Source of the DNA: DASWJZ01 sp963792885
Lineage (GTDB): Bacteria > Pseudomonadota > Alphaproteobacteria > Rhizobiales > Afifellaceae
Assembly: GCA_963792885.1 (NCBI GenBank)
Contig: CAWBXX010000001.1
Location: forward strand, 496,001-560,000
Direction: 5' to 3'
Length of the DNA stretch: 64,000 bases
Numbering within the stretch: position 1 is the first letter of the stretch; each line of letters begins with the position of its first letter. Below the pieces are notes generated by a model. That model had not been told where the DNA came from. It searched no databases and worked only from the letters and a program-made list of their open reading frames with translations. Shown in pieces: positions 55,573 through 64,000 of this stretch. Position numbers and translations under genes: made by a program.

Positions 55573-56700
55573 ATGCGCATCGCGTTCTACGCACCTCTGA
55601 AGCCGCCCGACCATCCGGTCGCGTCCGGCGACCGCACCATGGCGCGTGCGCTCTCAGCGGCGCTCGCGCTTGCCGGCCACGAGGTGATGCTCGCCTCGCA
55701 CTTCCGCAGCTACGACGGCGGCGACGCGAAGCGGCAGTCGCGCGTTCGCGAAGAGGGACGCAAGCTCGCGCACCGCTATCTTCGCAAGATCAACAAGGGC
55801 GCCGAGCGGCCCGACCTCTGGTTCACCTATCACCTCTATCACAAGGCGCCGGACTGGCTCGGGCCGGTCGTCACGGAGCGGCTCGGCATTCCGTATGTCA
55901 TCGCGGAAGCATCGTTCGCGCCGAAACAGGCGGGCGGGCCCTGGGACATCGGGCATCGGGCGGCAGCCGATGCGATCCGCCGCGCCGACCTCATCATCGA
56001 GCCGAACCCGGTCGACGCGGAGTGCGTGCGGCCGCTTGTTGCGTCGCCGGACCGCGTCGCATTGCTGCCTCCGTTCATTGAGACCGCCCCTTTTCGCGCA
56101 CCGGACCGCGCCGAGACGCGGGCGTCGATCGGACAGACGTTTGGCCTCGAACAGGGTGAGCCGTGGCTCCTCGCCGTCGGCATGATGCGGGAGGACCAGA
56201 AGCTCCTCTCCTACCGGGTGCTTGCCGACGCACTCTCACGTCTCGTTGACCGTCGCTGGCGCCTGATCATCGCGGGCGCGGGCCCGGCCCAGGCCGCGGT
56301 GCGGCAAGCGTTCGCGCCGCTTGGAGAGCGCGTGCACTTCACCGGCGCCGTTGCGCCCGACATGCTGAAGCAGCTGTATCGCGCCGCCGACGTCTATGTC
56401 TGGCCGGCGATCAAGGAGGCGTGGGGGATGGCGCTGCTCGAAGCGCAGGCGGCAGGGCTCCCCGTCGTCGCCGGGCGAAGCGGCGGCGTGCCGAGTATCA
56501 TCGCCGACGGCGAGACCGGGCTGTTAGCGCCGGAAGGCGACGCAGCATCCTTCGCCGAGGCGGTCGCGGCGCTTCTCGACGATCCGGCGCGCCGGGCGGC
56601 GATGGGCGAAGCCGCGATGCGAAAGGCCGCTAGCGACCACGATATCGGCGCCGCGGCGGAGACGCTCGACCGGCATCTCCGCAGTCTGCTCGCGCCATGA
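55573..56700 (+). CDS. Glycosyltransferase family 4 protein
   Basis: 375 residues from the ATG at 55573. MRIAFYAPLKPPDHPVASGD opens the N-terminal domain; the C-terminal domain has WLLAVGMMREDQKLLSYRVL, VYVWPAIKEAWGMALLEAQA and GRSGGVPSIIADGETGLLAP, the nucleotide-sugar site. It starts 26 bases after the methyltransferase stop and ends with an ATGA overlap on the histidine phosphatase gene. Confidence 0.9.
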   Translation: MRIAFYAPLKPPDHPVASGDRTMARALSAALALAGHEVMLASHFRSYDGGDAKRQSRVREEGRKLAHRYLRKINKGAERPDLWFTYHLYHKAPDWLGPVVTERLGIPYVIAEASFAPKQAGGPWDIGHRAAADAIRRADLIIEPNPVDAECVRPLVASPDRVALLPPFIETAPFRAPDRAETRASIGQTFGLEQGEPWLLAVGMMREDQKLLSYRVLADALSRLVDRRWRLIIAGAGPAQAAVRQAFAPLGERVHFTGAVAPDMLKQLYRAADVYVWPAIKEAWGMALLEAQAAGLPVVAGRSGGVPSIIADGETGLLAPEGDAASFAEAVAALLDDPARRAAMGEAAMRKAASDHDIGAAAETLDRHLRSLLAP

Positions 56701-57278
56701 CGCCACTTCTCGTCATCCGCCACGGCGCGACTGACTGGAATGCAGCAGGGCGGATCCAGGGCCGCACCGACCGGCCCCTTGACGATTCCGGCCGCGCCAC
56801 GATCCGAGCATCGGAGCTGCCGCCCGGCTGGGGGAATGCGAACTGCCTCGCAAGCCCGCTTCGACGAGCGATGGAGACGGCGCGGCTCTTCGGCCTCGAT
56901 CCGACGCCGGAGCCGCGGCTCGTCGAAATGGCGTGGGGCGAGTGGGAGGGGCGGCGGCTCTCCGAGCTTCGCGCCGAGCTCGGCGAGGCGATGGCGGCAA
57001 ACGAGGCGCGCGGCCTCGACTTCCGTCCGCCGGGCGGCGAAAGCCCGCGCGACGTGCAGAAGCGGCTCGGCCCGCTGCTCAAAAGCCTCTCCGCGCCGAC
57101 GATCTTCGTGACCCACAAGGGGGTCCTTCGCGCGCTCTATGCGCTTGCGACTGGCTGGAGCATGGCGGAAAAGGGATCGGACAAGCTCCGCGACGGCACG
57201 GCGCACTCTTTCCGCGTCTCCGCCGACGGCGCCCCGTCGGTCGAGAAGCTCAACATCCCGCTGGAGCGGAGGCTATGA
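56697..57278 (+). CDS. Histidine phosphatase family protein
   Basis: 193 residues of the phosphoglycerate mutase-like superfamily. The phospho-His is in LLVIRHGATDWNAAGRIQGR; second-half catalytic residues are in FVTHKGVLRALYALATG. Typical short single-domain form acting on sugar or nucleoside phosphates. Overlaps both neighbours (ATGA at each junction), so it belongs to the glycan operon, perhaps producing a dephosphorylated sugar. Confidence 0.88.
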   Translation: MTPLLVIRHGATDWNAAGRIQGRTDRPLDDSGRATIRASELPPGWGNANCLASPLRRAMETARLFGLDPTPEPRLVEMAWGEWEGRRLSELRAELGEAMAANEARGLDFRPPGGESPRDVQKRLGPLLKSLSAPTIFVTHKGVLRALYALATGWSMAEKGSDKLRDGTAHSFRVSADGAPSVEKLNIPLERRL

Positions 57279-58429
57279 AGAAGCGCGTCCTCTTTCACGT
57301 CCAGCATCTCCTTGGGGTCGGCCACCTGAAGCGCGCGGCCACATTGGCGCGGCGGATGGCGAAGGCCGGGCTCGAGGTCACGGTGGCCTACGGCGGCCGC
57401 CCGGTGCCGGAGGTGCGTTTCAAGAATGCCACTGTCGCGCCCCTTCCTGCCGCGACTATCTCCGGCGAAAATTTCTCCGAGCTTCTCAACGCCAAAGGAA
57501 AGCCGATCGACGACGCCTGGAAGGCGGCGCGGCGCGATGCGCTGATCGAGCTTTGGCGCAAGACCGACCCAGATGTGGTGCTGATCGAGCTCTTTCCCTT
57601 CGGGCGGCGGCAATTTCGCTTCGAGCTGCTGCCGCTTCTCGAAGCGATTCGCGCGGAGAAGAACCGTGCGCGCGTCGCCTGCTCGGTGCGCGACATCCTT
57701 GTCGCATCGAAGCGGCCCGGCCGCGACATCGAGACGGTCAACACGCTGCGCAAGCTCTTCGACGTCGTCCTCGTGCACGGCGACCCGAACGTGATTCGCC
57801 TCGATGCGACCTTCACCGAGGCCGGACGCATCTCCGACATGATCCGCTACACGGGCTACGTCGCCTCCTCGGTCGACGACGAGGCGCCTACGACCGGCGC
57901 CGGTGAGGTTGTCGTCTCTGCGGGCGGCGGCGCCGTCGGCGCACCGCTTCTCAGCGCCGCAATGGCGGCGCGGCCGTTGACCTCGCTCGCCGGCCATGTC
58001 TGGCATTTCCTGACCGGCCCCAACATCGGGGCGGAGGACTTCAACTCGCTCGCCTCGCACGCGAGCGAGCGGACCGTCGTCGAGCGCTTCTGCAACGACT
58101 TCGTCAACCGTCTTCACGCCTCGTCGCTCTCGATCTCGCAGGCGGGCTATAACACGACCATGGACATCCTGGCCGCGGGCGCGCGCGCGATCGTCGTTCC
58201 CTACGAGGCGAAAGGCGAGACGGAACAGCGGCTTCGCGCTGAGATTCTCGCGCGCAAGGGCCTCATCACGCTGCTTCCGGCCGCCGAACTCTCCCCACCC
58301 CGCATCGTCCAGGCAGTGCGCACGGCGATGGGGAAACCGCCGGCCTCCGTGAGCGCCGACGTTGCCGGCGCCGCGGCGACGGCGCGGATCATCGGCGAGC
58401 TCGCGGCGCAGCGCGGGAGCCGCTCGTGA
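57275..58429 (+). CDS. Second MurG-like (GT28-type) glycosyltransferase
   Basis: 384 residues from the ATG at 57275. VLFHVQHLLGVGHLKRAATL opens the acceptor domain; VVVSAGGGAVGAPLLSAAMA and SISQAGYNTTMDILAAGARA form the donor domain. Related to, but distinct from, the product of the gene at 53791. Last of five tightly coupled genes; the next gene begins 67 bases later. Confidence 0.87.
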   Translation: MKKRVLFHVQHLLGVGHLKRAATLARRMAKAGLEVTVAYGGRPVPEVRFKNATVAPLPAATISGENFSELLNAKGKPIDDAWKAARRDALIELWRKTDPDVVLIELFPFGRRQFRFELLPLLEAIRAEKNRARVACSVRDILVASKRPGRDIETVNTLRKLFDVVLVHGDPNVIRLDATFTEAGRISDMIRYTGYVASSVDDEAPTTGAGEVVVSAGGGAVGAPLLSAAMAARPLTSLAGHVWHFLTGPNIGAEDFNSLASHASERTVVERFCNDFVNRLHASSLSISQAGYNTTMDILAAGARAIVVPYEAKGETEQRLRAEILARKGLITLLPAAELSPPRIVQAVRTAMGKPPASVSADVAGAAATARIIGELAAQRGSRS

Positions 58430-58496
58430 CGCGAATGCGGCAAGCGTCACGCTGCGGTCATTGCCAGGTCAACAATTCCATGGCCCCATGGGGACT

Positions 58497-60423
58497 ATGA
58501 ACGTGCAGGATCGGGCACAACCCCAGGCAGTCGACGACCTGCTGCAGATTCGTGACCTCTCGGTGCAGTTCCGCACGCTTGCCGGGCGCGTGCAGGCGGT
58601 CGACCACCTGTCGATGCGGGTCCGGCCGGGGAGCACGGTTGCCCTGGTCGGCGAGTCCGGGTCCGGCAAGTCCGTCACCGCGCAGGCGATCATGGGCATC
58701 CTGCCGCGCACGGCCCATGTCACGGACGGCGAAATCATCTTCAACGATCCGGTGACGGGGAAGCGCGACCTCGCCAAGCTCCCGGGTCATTCGAAGGAGT
58801 TCGTGGCGGTGCGCGGCGACCGCATCGGCATGATCTTCCAGGAGCCGATGACCTCGTTCTCGCCGCTCCACACGATCGGCGATCAGATCGGCGAGGCGCT
58901 CGCCGTGCACCGCAAGGTCACGCCGGAGGAGAAGCGCGAGCGCACCATCGAGATGCTGCGGCTCGTCGAGTTCCCGCGCCCCGAAGAAACCATCGACACT
59001 TATCCTTTTGAACTCTCCGGCGGGCTTCGCCAGCGCGCGATGATCGCGATGGCGCTGATGTGCCGGCCGGCGCTCCTCATCGCCGACGAACCGACAACGG
59101 CACTCGACGTGACTGTGCAGGCGCAGATCCTGAAGCTCATCCGCGACGTGCAGGACGAGCTCGGCATGGCCGTGCTTCTGATCACGCACGATCTCGGCGT
59201 CGTCGCCAACATGGCGGAAGAGGTAGTGGTCGCGCATCACGGCAAGGTGGTCGAAGCGGGGACGCTCAACGACATCTTCTCGCACCCGACGCATCCTTAT
59301 CTGAAGGCGCTGCTCAACGCCGTGCCGCATTTCGACATGAAGCCAGGGGAACGGCTCAAGCCAATCCGCGAGATCGCAACGTCGATGGATCGGCTCGCCG
59401 GCTTCCCGCTCATCGACCGCAGCGACGGCACGCTTCTGGATGTGCGCCATCTCAGCAAGAGCTTCGGGATGCGCAAGCACCTGAAGTGGCTGTCGCGGGG
59501 GCAGGAACCGGTGGTGATGGCCCTGAATGACGTGAGCTTCCGAATCGAGCGTGGCGAGTGCCTCGGCCTCGTCGGCGAGTCCGGCTCCGGCAAGACCACC
59601 GTCTCCAAGGCGATCATGCGCGCGGTGCATATGGACGAGGGCGAGGTGCTCTTCTACGACCGCGGCCGCTCGGTCGATCTCCTGACGCTCGACATGAAGC
59701 AGCTCGAGCCGATCCGGCGGAAGATCCAGTACATCTTCCAGGACCCCTACTCCTCGCTCAATCCGCGCATGACGATCGGCACCATCCTCGCCGAGCCCTT
59801 CGTCATCCACCGGATCGGCAACGACGTAACGCGGCGCGCCGCCGCCGTGCGGCTGCTCGAGATGGTGGGACTCGGGCGCAGCACCTGAACCGCTATCCCC
59901 ACAGCTTCTCCGGCGGCCAGCGGCAGCGGATCGGCATTGCGCGCGCGCTCGCGCTGCAGCCGGAGCTCGTCATCTGCGATGAGCCGGTGTCGGCGCTCGA
60001 CGTGTCGATCCAGGCGCAGATCCGCATCTCCTCAAGGACTTGCAGAAGGAGATAGGGCTCACCTATCTGTTCATCTCGCACAACCTCGCGGTCATTAACT
60101 ATATCGCCGACCGCATCGCAGTGATGTGCGCGGGGCGGCTCGTGGAGCTGGCGCCACGCGGCGAGCTCTTCCGCAACCCGGTGCATCCCTACACGCGGGC
60201 GTTGATGTCGGCGGTGCCCTACCCCGACCCGGAGCGACCGCTCGACTTCGCCGCGATCGGCGCGACGCGGCAGTCGAACCCGGCCGCCTGGCCGGAGCCG
60301 TTCTGTTGCGCCGGGGCCGGCGATCCCCCCATGCTGGAGATCGCCGAAGGACATTTCGTGCGCGCCTCCGCCCCGCCGGAGCGGACGGCGAGGCCCGTCA
60401 TCGCGATGCCCGCTCGCACCTGA
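58497..60423 (+). CDS. Two-domain oligopeptide-type ABC ATPase (YejF-like), frameshifted twice
   Basis: About 640 residues with two ATPase halves. First: Walker A VGESGSGKS, signature LSGGLRQRAMIAMALM, Walker B LLIADEPTTALDV. Second: Walker A VGESGSGKTT, signature FSGGQRQRIGIARALA, Walker B VICDEPVSALDV. The protein stops falsely at 59888 after MVGLGR; one missing base near 59878 resumes with QHLNRYPHSF, and another near 60027 resumes LLKDLQKEIGLTYLFISHNL. Both halves have oligopeptide-transporter C-terminal tails (THPYLKALLNAVP; VHPYTRALMSAVP). It normally serves DppBC/YejBE permeases, none of which is in the window. The start is ATG 58497 or 58488. Confidence 0.87.
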
Positions 60424-60545
60424 GCATAAGATTCCCAAGCCCGTCGTGGCGGTTAGACAGCGAAGCGGGCCGCCTGTTATAAGTTTCACAACCGGGACCG
60501 GGGAAATTCTTGCGAATCCCGCCCGAGGAGCACGCTTCGAGCGCC

Positions 60546-63264
60546 ATGGAATCCAACATCTTCCGCTACACTTGGAGGTACTCCAGGCGCGACCAGATAT
60601 GGCTCCTTCTGGTCGTCGTGGCGTCGCTCCCCTTCTATTTCCTGTCGCTCGACCTGCCGAAGTCGATCGTCAACGGGCCGATCCAGGGCCAGGGCTTCTC
60701 AAGCCCCACCGACACCGAGACGGTGATGCGCATCGCGTTCGACCTGCCGGGCTGGCTCTTCGGCGGCGGCGAGATCGTGCTCTTCGGGGGGCTCGAATTC
60801 GGGCGCGTCTCGACGCTCATCTATCTCTGCGTGCTCTTCCTCTTCTTCGTCCTGGTGAACGGCTACTTCAAGCTCTACATCTCGACGTTCAAGGGGCGGC
60901 TCGGCGAGCGCATGCTGCGGCGCATGCGCTTCCAGCTCATCGACACGCTGCTGCGCTTCCCGCTGCCGCAGTTCCGGCGGCTGCGCTCCTCCGAGATCGC
61001 CACCATGGTGAAGGACGAGGTGGAGCCCCTCGGGGGCTTTATCGGCGACGCCTTCGTGCAGCCCGCCTACCTGATGAGCCAGGCGATCACCGCGATGGTG
61101 TTCATCCTGATGCAGAGCGTAACGCTTGGCCTTGTCGCCGGGGGGATCGTCGCCGTCCAGATCGTCCTGATCCCGCGTCTTCGCCGCCGGCTCCTCGTGC
61201 TCGGCCGCGCGCGCCAGCTCACCGCCCGGCAGCTCGCGGGCCGCGTCGGCGAGGTTGTCGAAGGCATCGTCGGCATCCGCGTCAACGACACGTCGAACTG
61301 GGAGCGCGCGGAGATCGTCAACCGGCTGGCGCGCATCTTCTTCATTCGCTTCGACATCTATCAGTGGAAATTCCTGGTCAAGTTCATCAACAACCTGCTC
61401 GCCCAGGTCACGCCCTTCATCTTCTACCTGGTCGGCGGCTACCTCGCGATCACGGGGCGGCTCGATATCGGGCAGCTTGTCGCCGTCATCGCCGCCTACA
61501 AGGACCTGCCCTCGCCGCTCAAGGATCTGATCGACTGGGACCAGCAGCGCCTCGACGTGCAGGTCAAGTACACGCAGGTCGTAGAGAGCTTCACGCTCGC
61601 CAACGTACTCGATCCGGCGCTGCAGAAGCTCGACCCGAACCCGCCGCGGCGGATCGAGAACGAGATCGCGGCTTCAGGCGTCGTGATCCGCGACGAATCC
61701 GGCGCGACGCTGCTCGACTCCACGAGCGTCAGCGTCAAGCGCGGCGAAGCCGTCGCCGCAGTCGGACCGGTCGGCGCCGGCGGCGAATATCTCGCCGAAG
61801 CCTTCGCGCGCGTCGTCGATCCGGCGGCGGGCCGCGTGCTCATCGACGGCACGCAGATCGACACGCTGCCGGACTCGATGACGGGACGGCGCATCGGCTA
61901 CGCGGAGGCGAATACCTATTTCCCGCAGGCTTCGATGCTCGATGCCCTGATCTATGGTCTCCGCCATGCGCCGCTCCGCACGTCAGAGAAGGATGCGCGC
62001 GAGGAGCGGCTGCGGCGCCTGGAAGCGCTCGCTTCCGGCAATCCCGAGACCGACATCGCCGACGACTGGGTCGACTACGAGGCGGCGGCGGCTACCGGTC
62101 CGGACGACCTCCTACTGCGGCTCCGCGAGGTGCTGGCGATCGTCGACCTCGAGAACGACGTCTACCGGCTGGGTCTCAGGAGCCGGATGCCGGAAGCCCA
62201 GATCAAGACCCTTGCGACCCGAGTGCTCGACGCGCGCGACGACTTCCGCGAGCGCCTCGGCAAGTCGCAGACCGAGCACTACGTCGAGATGTTCGATCCC
62301 GACCGCTATGTGGTCAATGCGTCGGTAAAGGAGAACCTGATCTTCGGCGTCGCCGACAGCGACGCGCTCAACGGACGGCTGGAGGACCATCCCTATCTCA
62401 CCTCGGTGATCGCGGAGACGGGGCTTGAGGCGAAGCTCCTGACGATGGGCAAGAAGGTGGCGGAAACGCTGATAGACCTCTTCGGCGATCTCGCTCCGGA
62501 CAATCCACTGCTCGAGCGCATGGACCTGATGGTGCCGGAGGAAATGGACACCTACCGCGCCATCGTGCGGCGCGTCGGCGCGTCGGCGGACGCGCCGCTC
62601 GATCCCGCCGATCGCCAGGCGCTCTTGCGCCTCGCCTACGGCTACATCGAGCCGCGGCACCGCCACGGACTTCTCGACGAGGCGCTGCAGGCGGAGATCG
62701 TGCGTGCGCGCAAGATCTTCGGCGAGAACCTGCCAGCGGATCTCCAAGGCGTGATCGAGTTCTACCAGACCGGCGTCTTCAACTCCGCGGCAACCGTGCA
62801 GGACAACGTGCTCTTCGGGCGCATCGTCGACACCTACGCGGAGGCCGGCGACCGCGTGAACGCGCTTCTGCGCGAGACCATGGACGCCCTCGACCTGACC
62901 GGCGCTGTGATCGAGCTCGGCCTTTCTTTCGACATAGGCAGTGGCGCCAAGCGCCTGTCGCTACCCGCAGCAGCAGAAGCTTGCGCTCGGCCGCGCCATC
63001 ATGAAGCGGCCGGACGTGCTCGTCGTGAACCGCGCAATCGCCGCGCTCGACGCCAACGCGCAGGACGCAATGGTGACGCGCGTGCTCGACTATTCGCGCG
63101 CGGAGGAAGGCCCGCATTTCGCGGTGTACTGGGTGCTGAGCCACCACGCAGCGGGACAGTGGTTCGACCGCGTGCTGACCTTCGAGAACGGTCGGCTCGC
63201 GAAGTCGGTAGTGCGAACGGCAGGCGCGGTTGAGGAGGAGCACACGCTGGAGCCGGCGAAATAG
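60546..63264 (+). CDS. ABC exporter with degenerate, greatly expanded ATPase domain, frameshifted
   Basis: About 905 residues, beginning MESNIFRYTWRYSRRDQIWL (TTG at 60510 is an alternative start). The first 340 residues form an ABC type 1 membrane domain with about six helices (VFILMQSVTLGLVAGGIVAV; VTPFIFYLVGGYLAITG). The ATPase domain is abnormal. Walker A reads GPVGAGGE (Lys and Ser/Thr replaced), the signature LSLPQQQKLALGRA lacks SGGQ, and Walker B is VLVVNRAIAALD (Asp-Glu replaced). About 390 residues separate Walker A from the signature, several-fold more than usual. One extra base near 62965 breaks the frame just before the signature. ATP hydrolysis seems unlikely; it may dimerise with another half or act as a sensor. 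It precedes CNB and MBL-fold genes. Confidence 0.82.
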
Positions 63265-63310
63265 ATTTTTGCGGCCGAGGGCGCCAGGGCCGCAGGAAAG
63301 GTGGGGAGAC

Positions 63311-63772
63311 GTGAGCTTGCTAAGCAACGAAGTCGAGCTTCTGCGACGGGTGCCGCTCTTTTCGGGGATCGAGCCCGCGCGGCTTAAGCTCCTGGCCTAC
63401 ACCTCCGACGTCATCACCTATCAGCCTGGCCAAGTGCTCATGCGCCAGGGTGACATCGGCGACGCCGCCTACGTGATCGTCAACGGCGACGCCGACGTCC
63501 TGGTCGGAACCGAGAACGGAACCATCCCGGTCGCGCATCTCCACGACGGAGATTTCCTCGGCGAGATCGCCATCCTCTGCGACACGCCGAGAACCGCCAC
63601 CGTCATCGCCAAGACCGAGCTCAAGGCGCTGCGTATCCGCAAGGAGCCCTTCTTTGAGATGCTGCGGCAGTTCCCGGAGATGGCCGTGGAGATGACGCGC
63701 CTTCTCGCCGAGCGCCTGACGCGCACCACGGCGGAGCTCGTGGAGGCACAGCGCCGAGCGGCGGCCTCGTAG
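63311..63772 (+). CDS. Cyclic nucleotide-binding domain protein
   Basis: 153 residues from a GTG at 63311 with GGGGAGA upstream. A single CNB domain: VPLFSGIEPARLKLLAYTSD, QPGQVLMRQGDIGDAAYVIV and the phosphate-binding cassette GEIAILCDTPRTATV with its conserved Glu and Arg, so cAMP or cGMP binding is likely. No HTH follows, so it acts by protein contact, probably on the upstream ABC protein or downstream MBL hydrolase. The cyclase at 52.2 kb is the natural source of its ligand. Confidence 0.9.
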   Translation: MSLLSNEVELLRRVPLFSGIEPARLKLLAYTSDVITYQPGQVLMRQGDIGDAAYVIVNGDADVLVGTENGTIPVAHLHDGDFLGEIAILCDTPRTATVIAKTELKALRIRKEPFFEMLRQFPEMAVEMTRLLAERLTRTTAELVEAQRRAAAS

Positions 63773-63779
63773 CCAGTCG

Positions 63780-64000
63780 ATGTCGGACGCTTCGTTTCTG
63801 GTACGGATCTGGGGCGCACGGGGCAGCCTGCCTGCGCCCGCAGCCGGGAACTGCGAGTTCGGAAGCGATTCGCCCTGCGTCGAGGTCCGCTGCGGCTCCC
63901 ACGTCCTCATCCTCGACGTCGGCTCCGGTGCTCAGGGCCTCGGCGCGCTCTTGGCGCAGGAGGGCGTGAAAGACTTCGACATCTTTCTCTCCCACTGCCA
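63780..64000 (+). CDS. MBL-fold metallo-hydrolase, partial
   Basis: Cut by the right edge after 73 residues. It starts MSDASFLVRIWGARGSLPAP seven bases after the CNB stop. VLILDVGSGAQGLG and FDIFLSHC (the start of the SHxHxDH metal motif) identify a metallo-beta-lactamase-fold phosphodiesterase-like enzyme. MBL proteins with this WGARGS start are often linked to CNB and cyclase genes and may hydrolyse cyclic nucleotides. Confidence 0.85.
   Translation, partial: MSDASFLVRIWGARGSLPAPAAGNCEFGSDSPCVEVRCGSHVLILDVGSGAQGLGALLAQEGVKDFDIFLSHC

Noticed and set aside
60446..62428. Rightward frame of 660 codons overlapping the degenerate ABC exporter
   Set aside because: Arg/Ala/Pro-rich shadow frame with no membrane helices; the exporter frame has clear helices.

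Overview
The window is GC-rich chromosomal DNA of an alphaproteobacterium, most likely of the order Hyphomicrobiales (Rhizobiales). The evidence is a nepR-ecfG general stress response pair with textbook EcfG-type promoters, a STAS-type MlaE fused as in alphaproteobacteria, a DgcN-DgcA pair, and a small 'TEARQG' membrane protein of a kind I associate with this order. No rRNA, tRNA or CRISPR array was seen. The sequence carries many single-base frameshifts (about two dozen) inside otherwise intact genes. They are densest between 22.3 and 27.4 kb. Every motif is recovered on changing frame, so most are probably sequencing errors rather than decay; frameshifted genes are annotated over their full restored span.

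Layout, 1-20.5 kb (core metabolism and envelope): an Mla/MCE lipid-transport operon (lipoprotein, mlaD, mlaF, mlaE) reading off the left edge; the dgcN-dgcA D-glutamate pair; an MFS transporter; a serine/threonine dehydratase; an LpxH-like phosphatase coupled to a GT4 glycosyltransferase; an FAH-family enzyme; a DMT exporter; an orphan CoxL-type molybdenum hydroxylase; ecfG-nepR without phyR; a lipid kinase; and a small catabolic operon (aldehyde dehydrogenase, KduD-like dehydrogenase, FAD oxidoreductase).

20.9-41.4 kb (the unusual part): a strongly translated 75-residue peptide with two CWNC motifs is followed by a hairpin terminator/attenuator and then an apparent operon of a TPR protein with a His-rich tail, an ABC exporter, a GAF protein and a cytosolic subtilase. 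This resembles a peptide maturation/export locus that I cannot match to a described class. Convergent to it is a TPR-SLOG-like-adenylate cyclase, then a secreted protein with two internal repeats, a giant membrane-anchored nSTAND NTPase of about 2,400 residues overlapped by a triple-TIR-like protein, and a CNB-HTH-TPR-SLOG-like regulator. The cyclase and the CNB regulator share the TPR plus SLOG-like module and bracket the TIR-nSTAND pair, suggesting a cyclic-nucleotide-linked sensing or immune circuit. The 5' end of the regulator is duplicated as a 156-bp direct repeat that flanks a two-gene cassette.

41.6-52 kb: a HigB-HigA-like toxin-antitoxin operon with a third unknown gene, a GIY-YIG-like protein, an ArsR regulator with a small membrane protein, a TetR-MFP-RND efflux operon, an MFS exporter and a trifunctional Ada protein.

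52-64 kb: a DUF5939-type adenylate cyclase divergent from a ten-kilobase rightward gene train (MurG-like glycosyltransferase, methyltransferase, GT4, histidine phosphatase, second MurG-like glycosyltransferase, a two-domain oligopeptide-type ATPase without permeases, an ABC exporter with a degenerate and greatly expanded ATPase domain, a cyclic-nucleotide-binding protein and an MBL-fold hydrolase cut by the right edge). This is probably a second cyclic-nucleotide-linked glycan or glycolipid synthesis and export locus.
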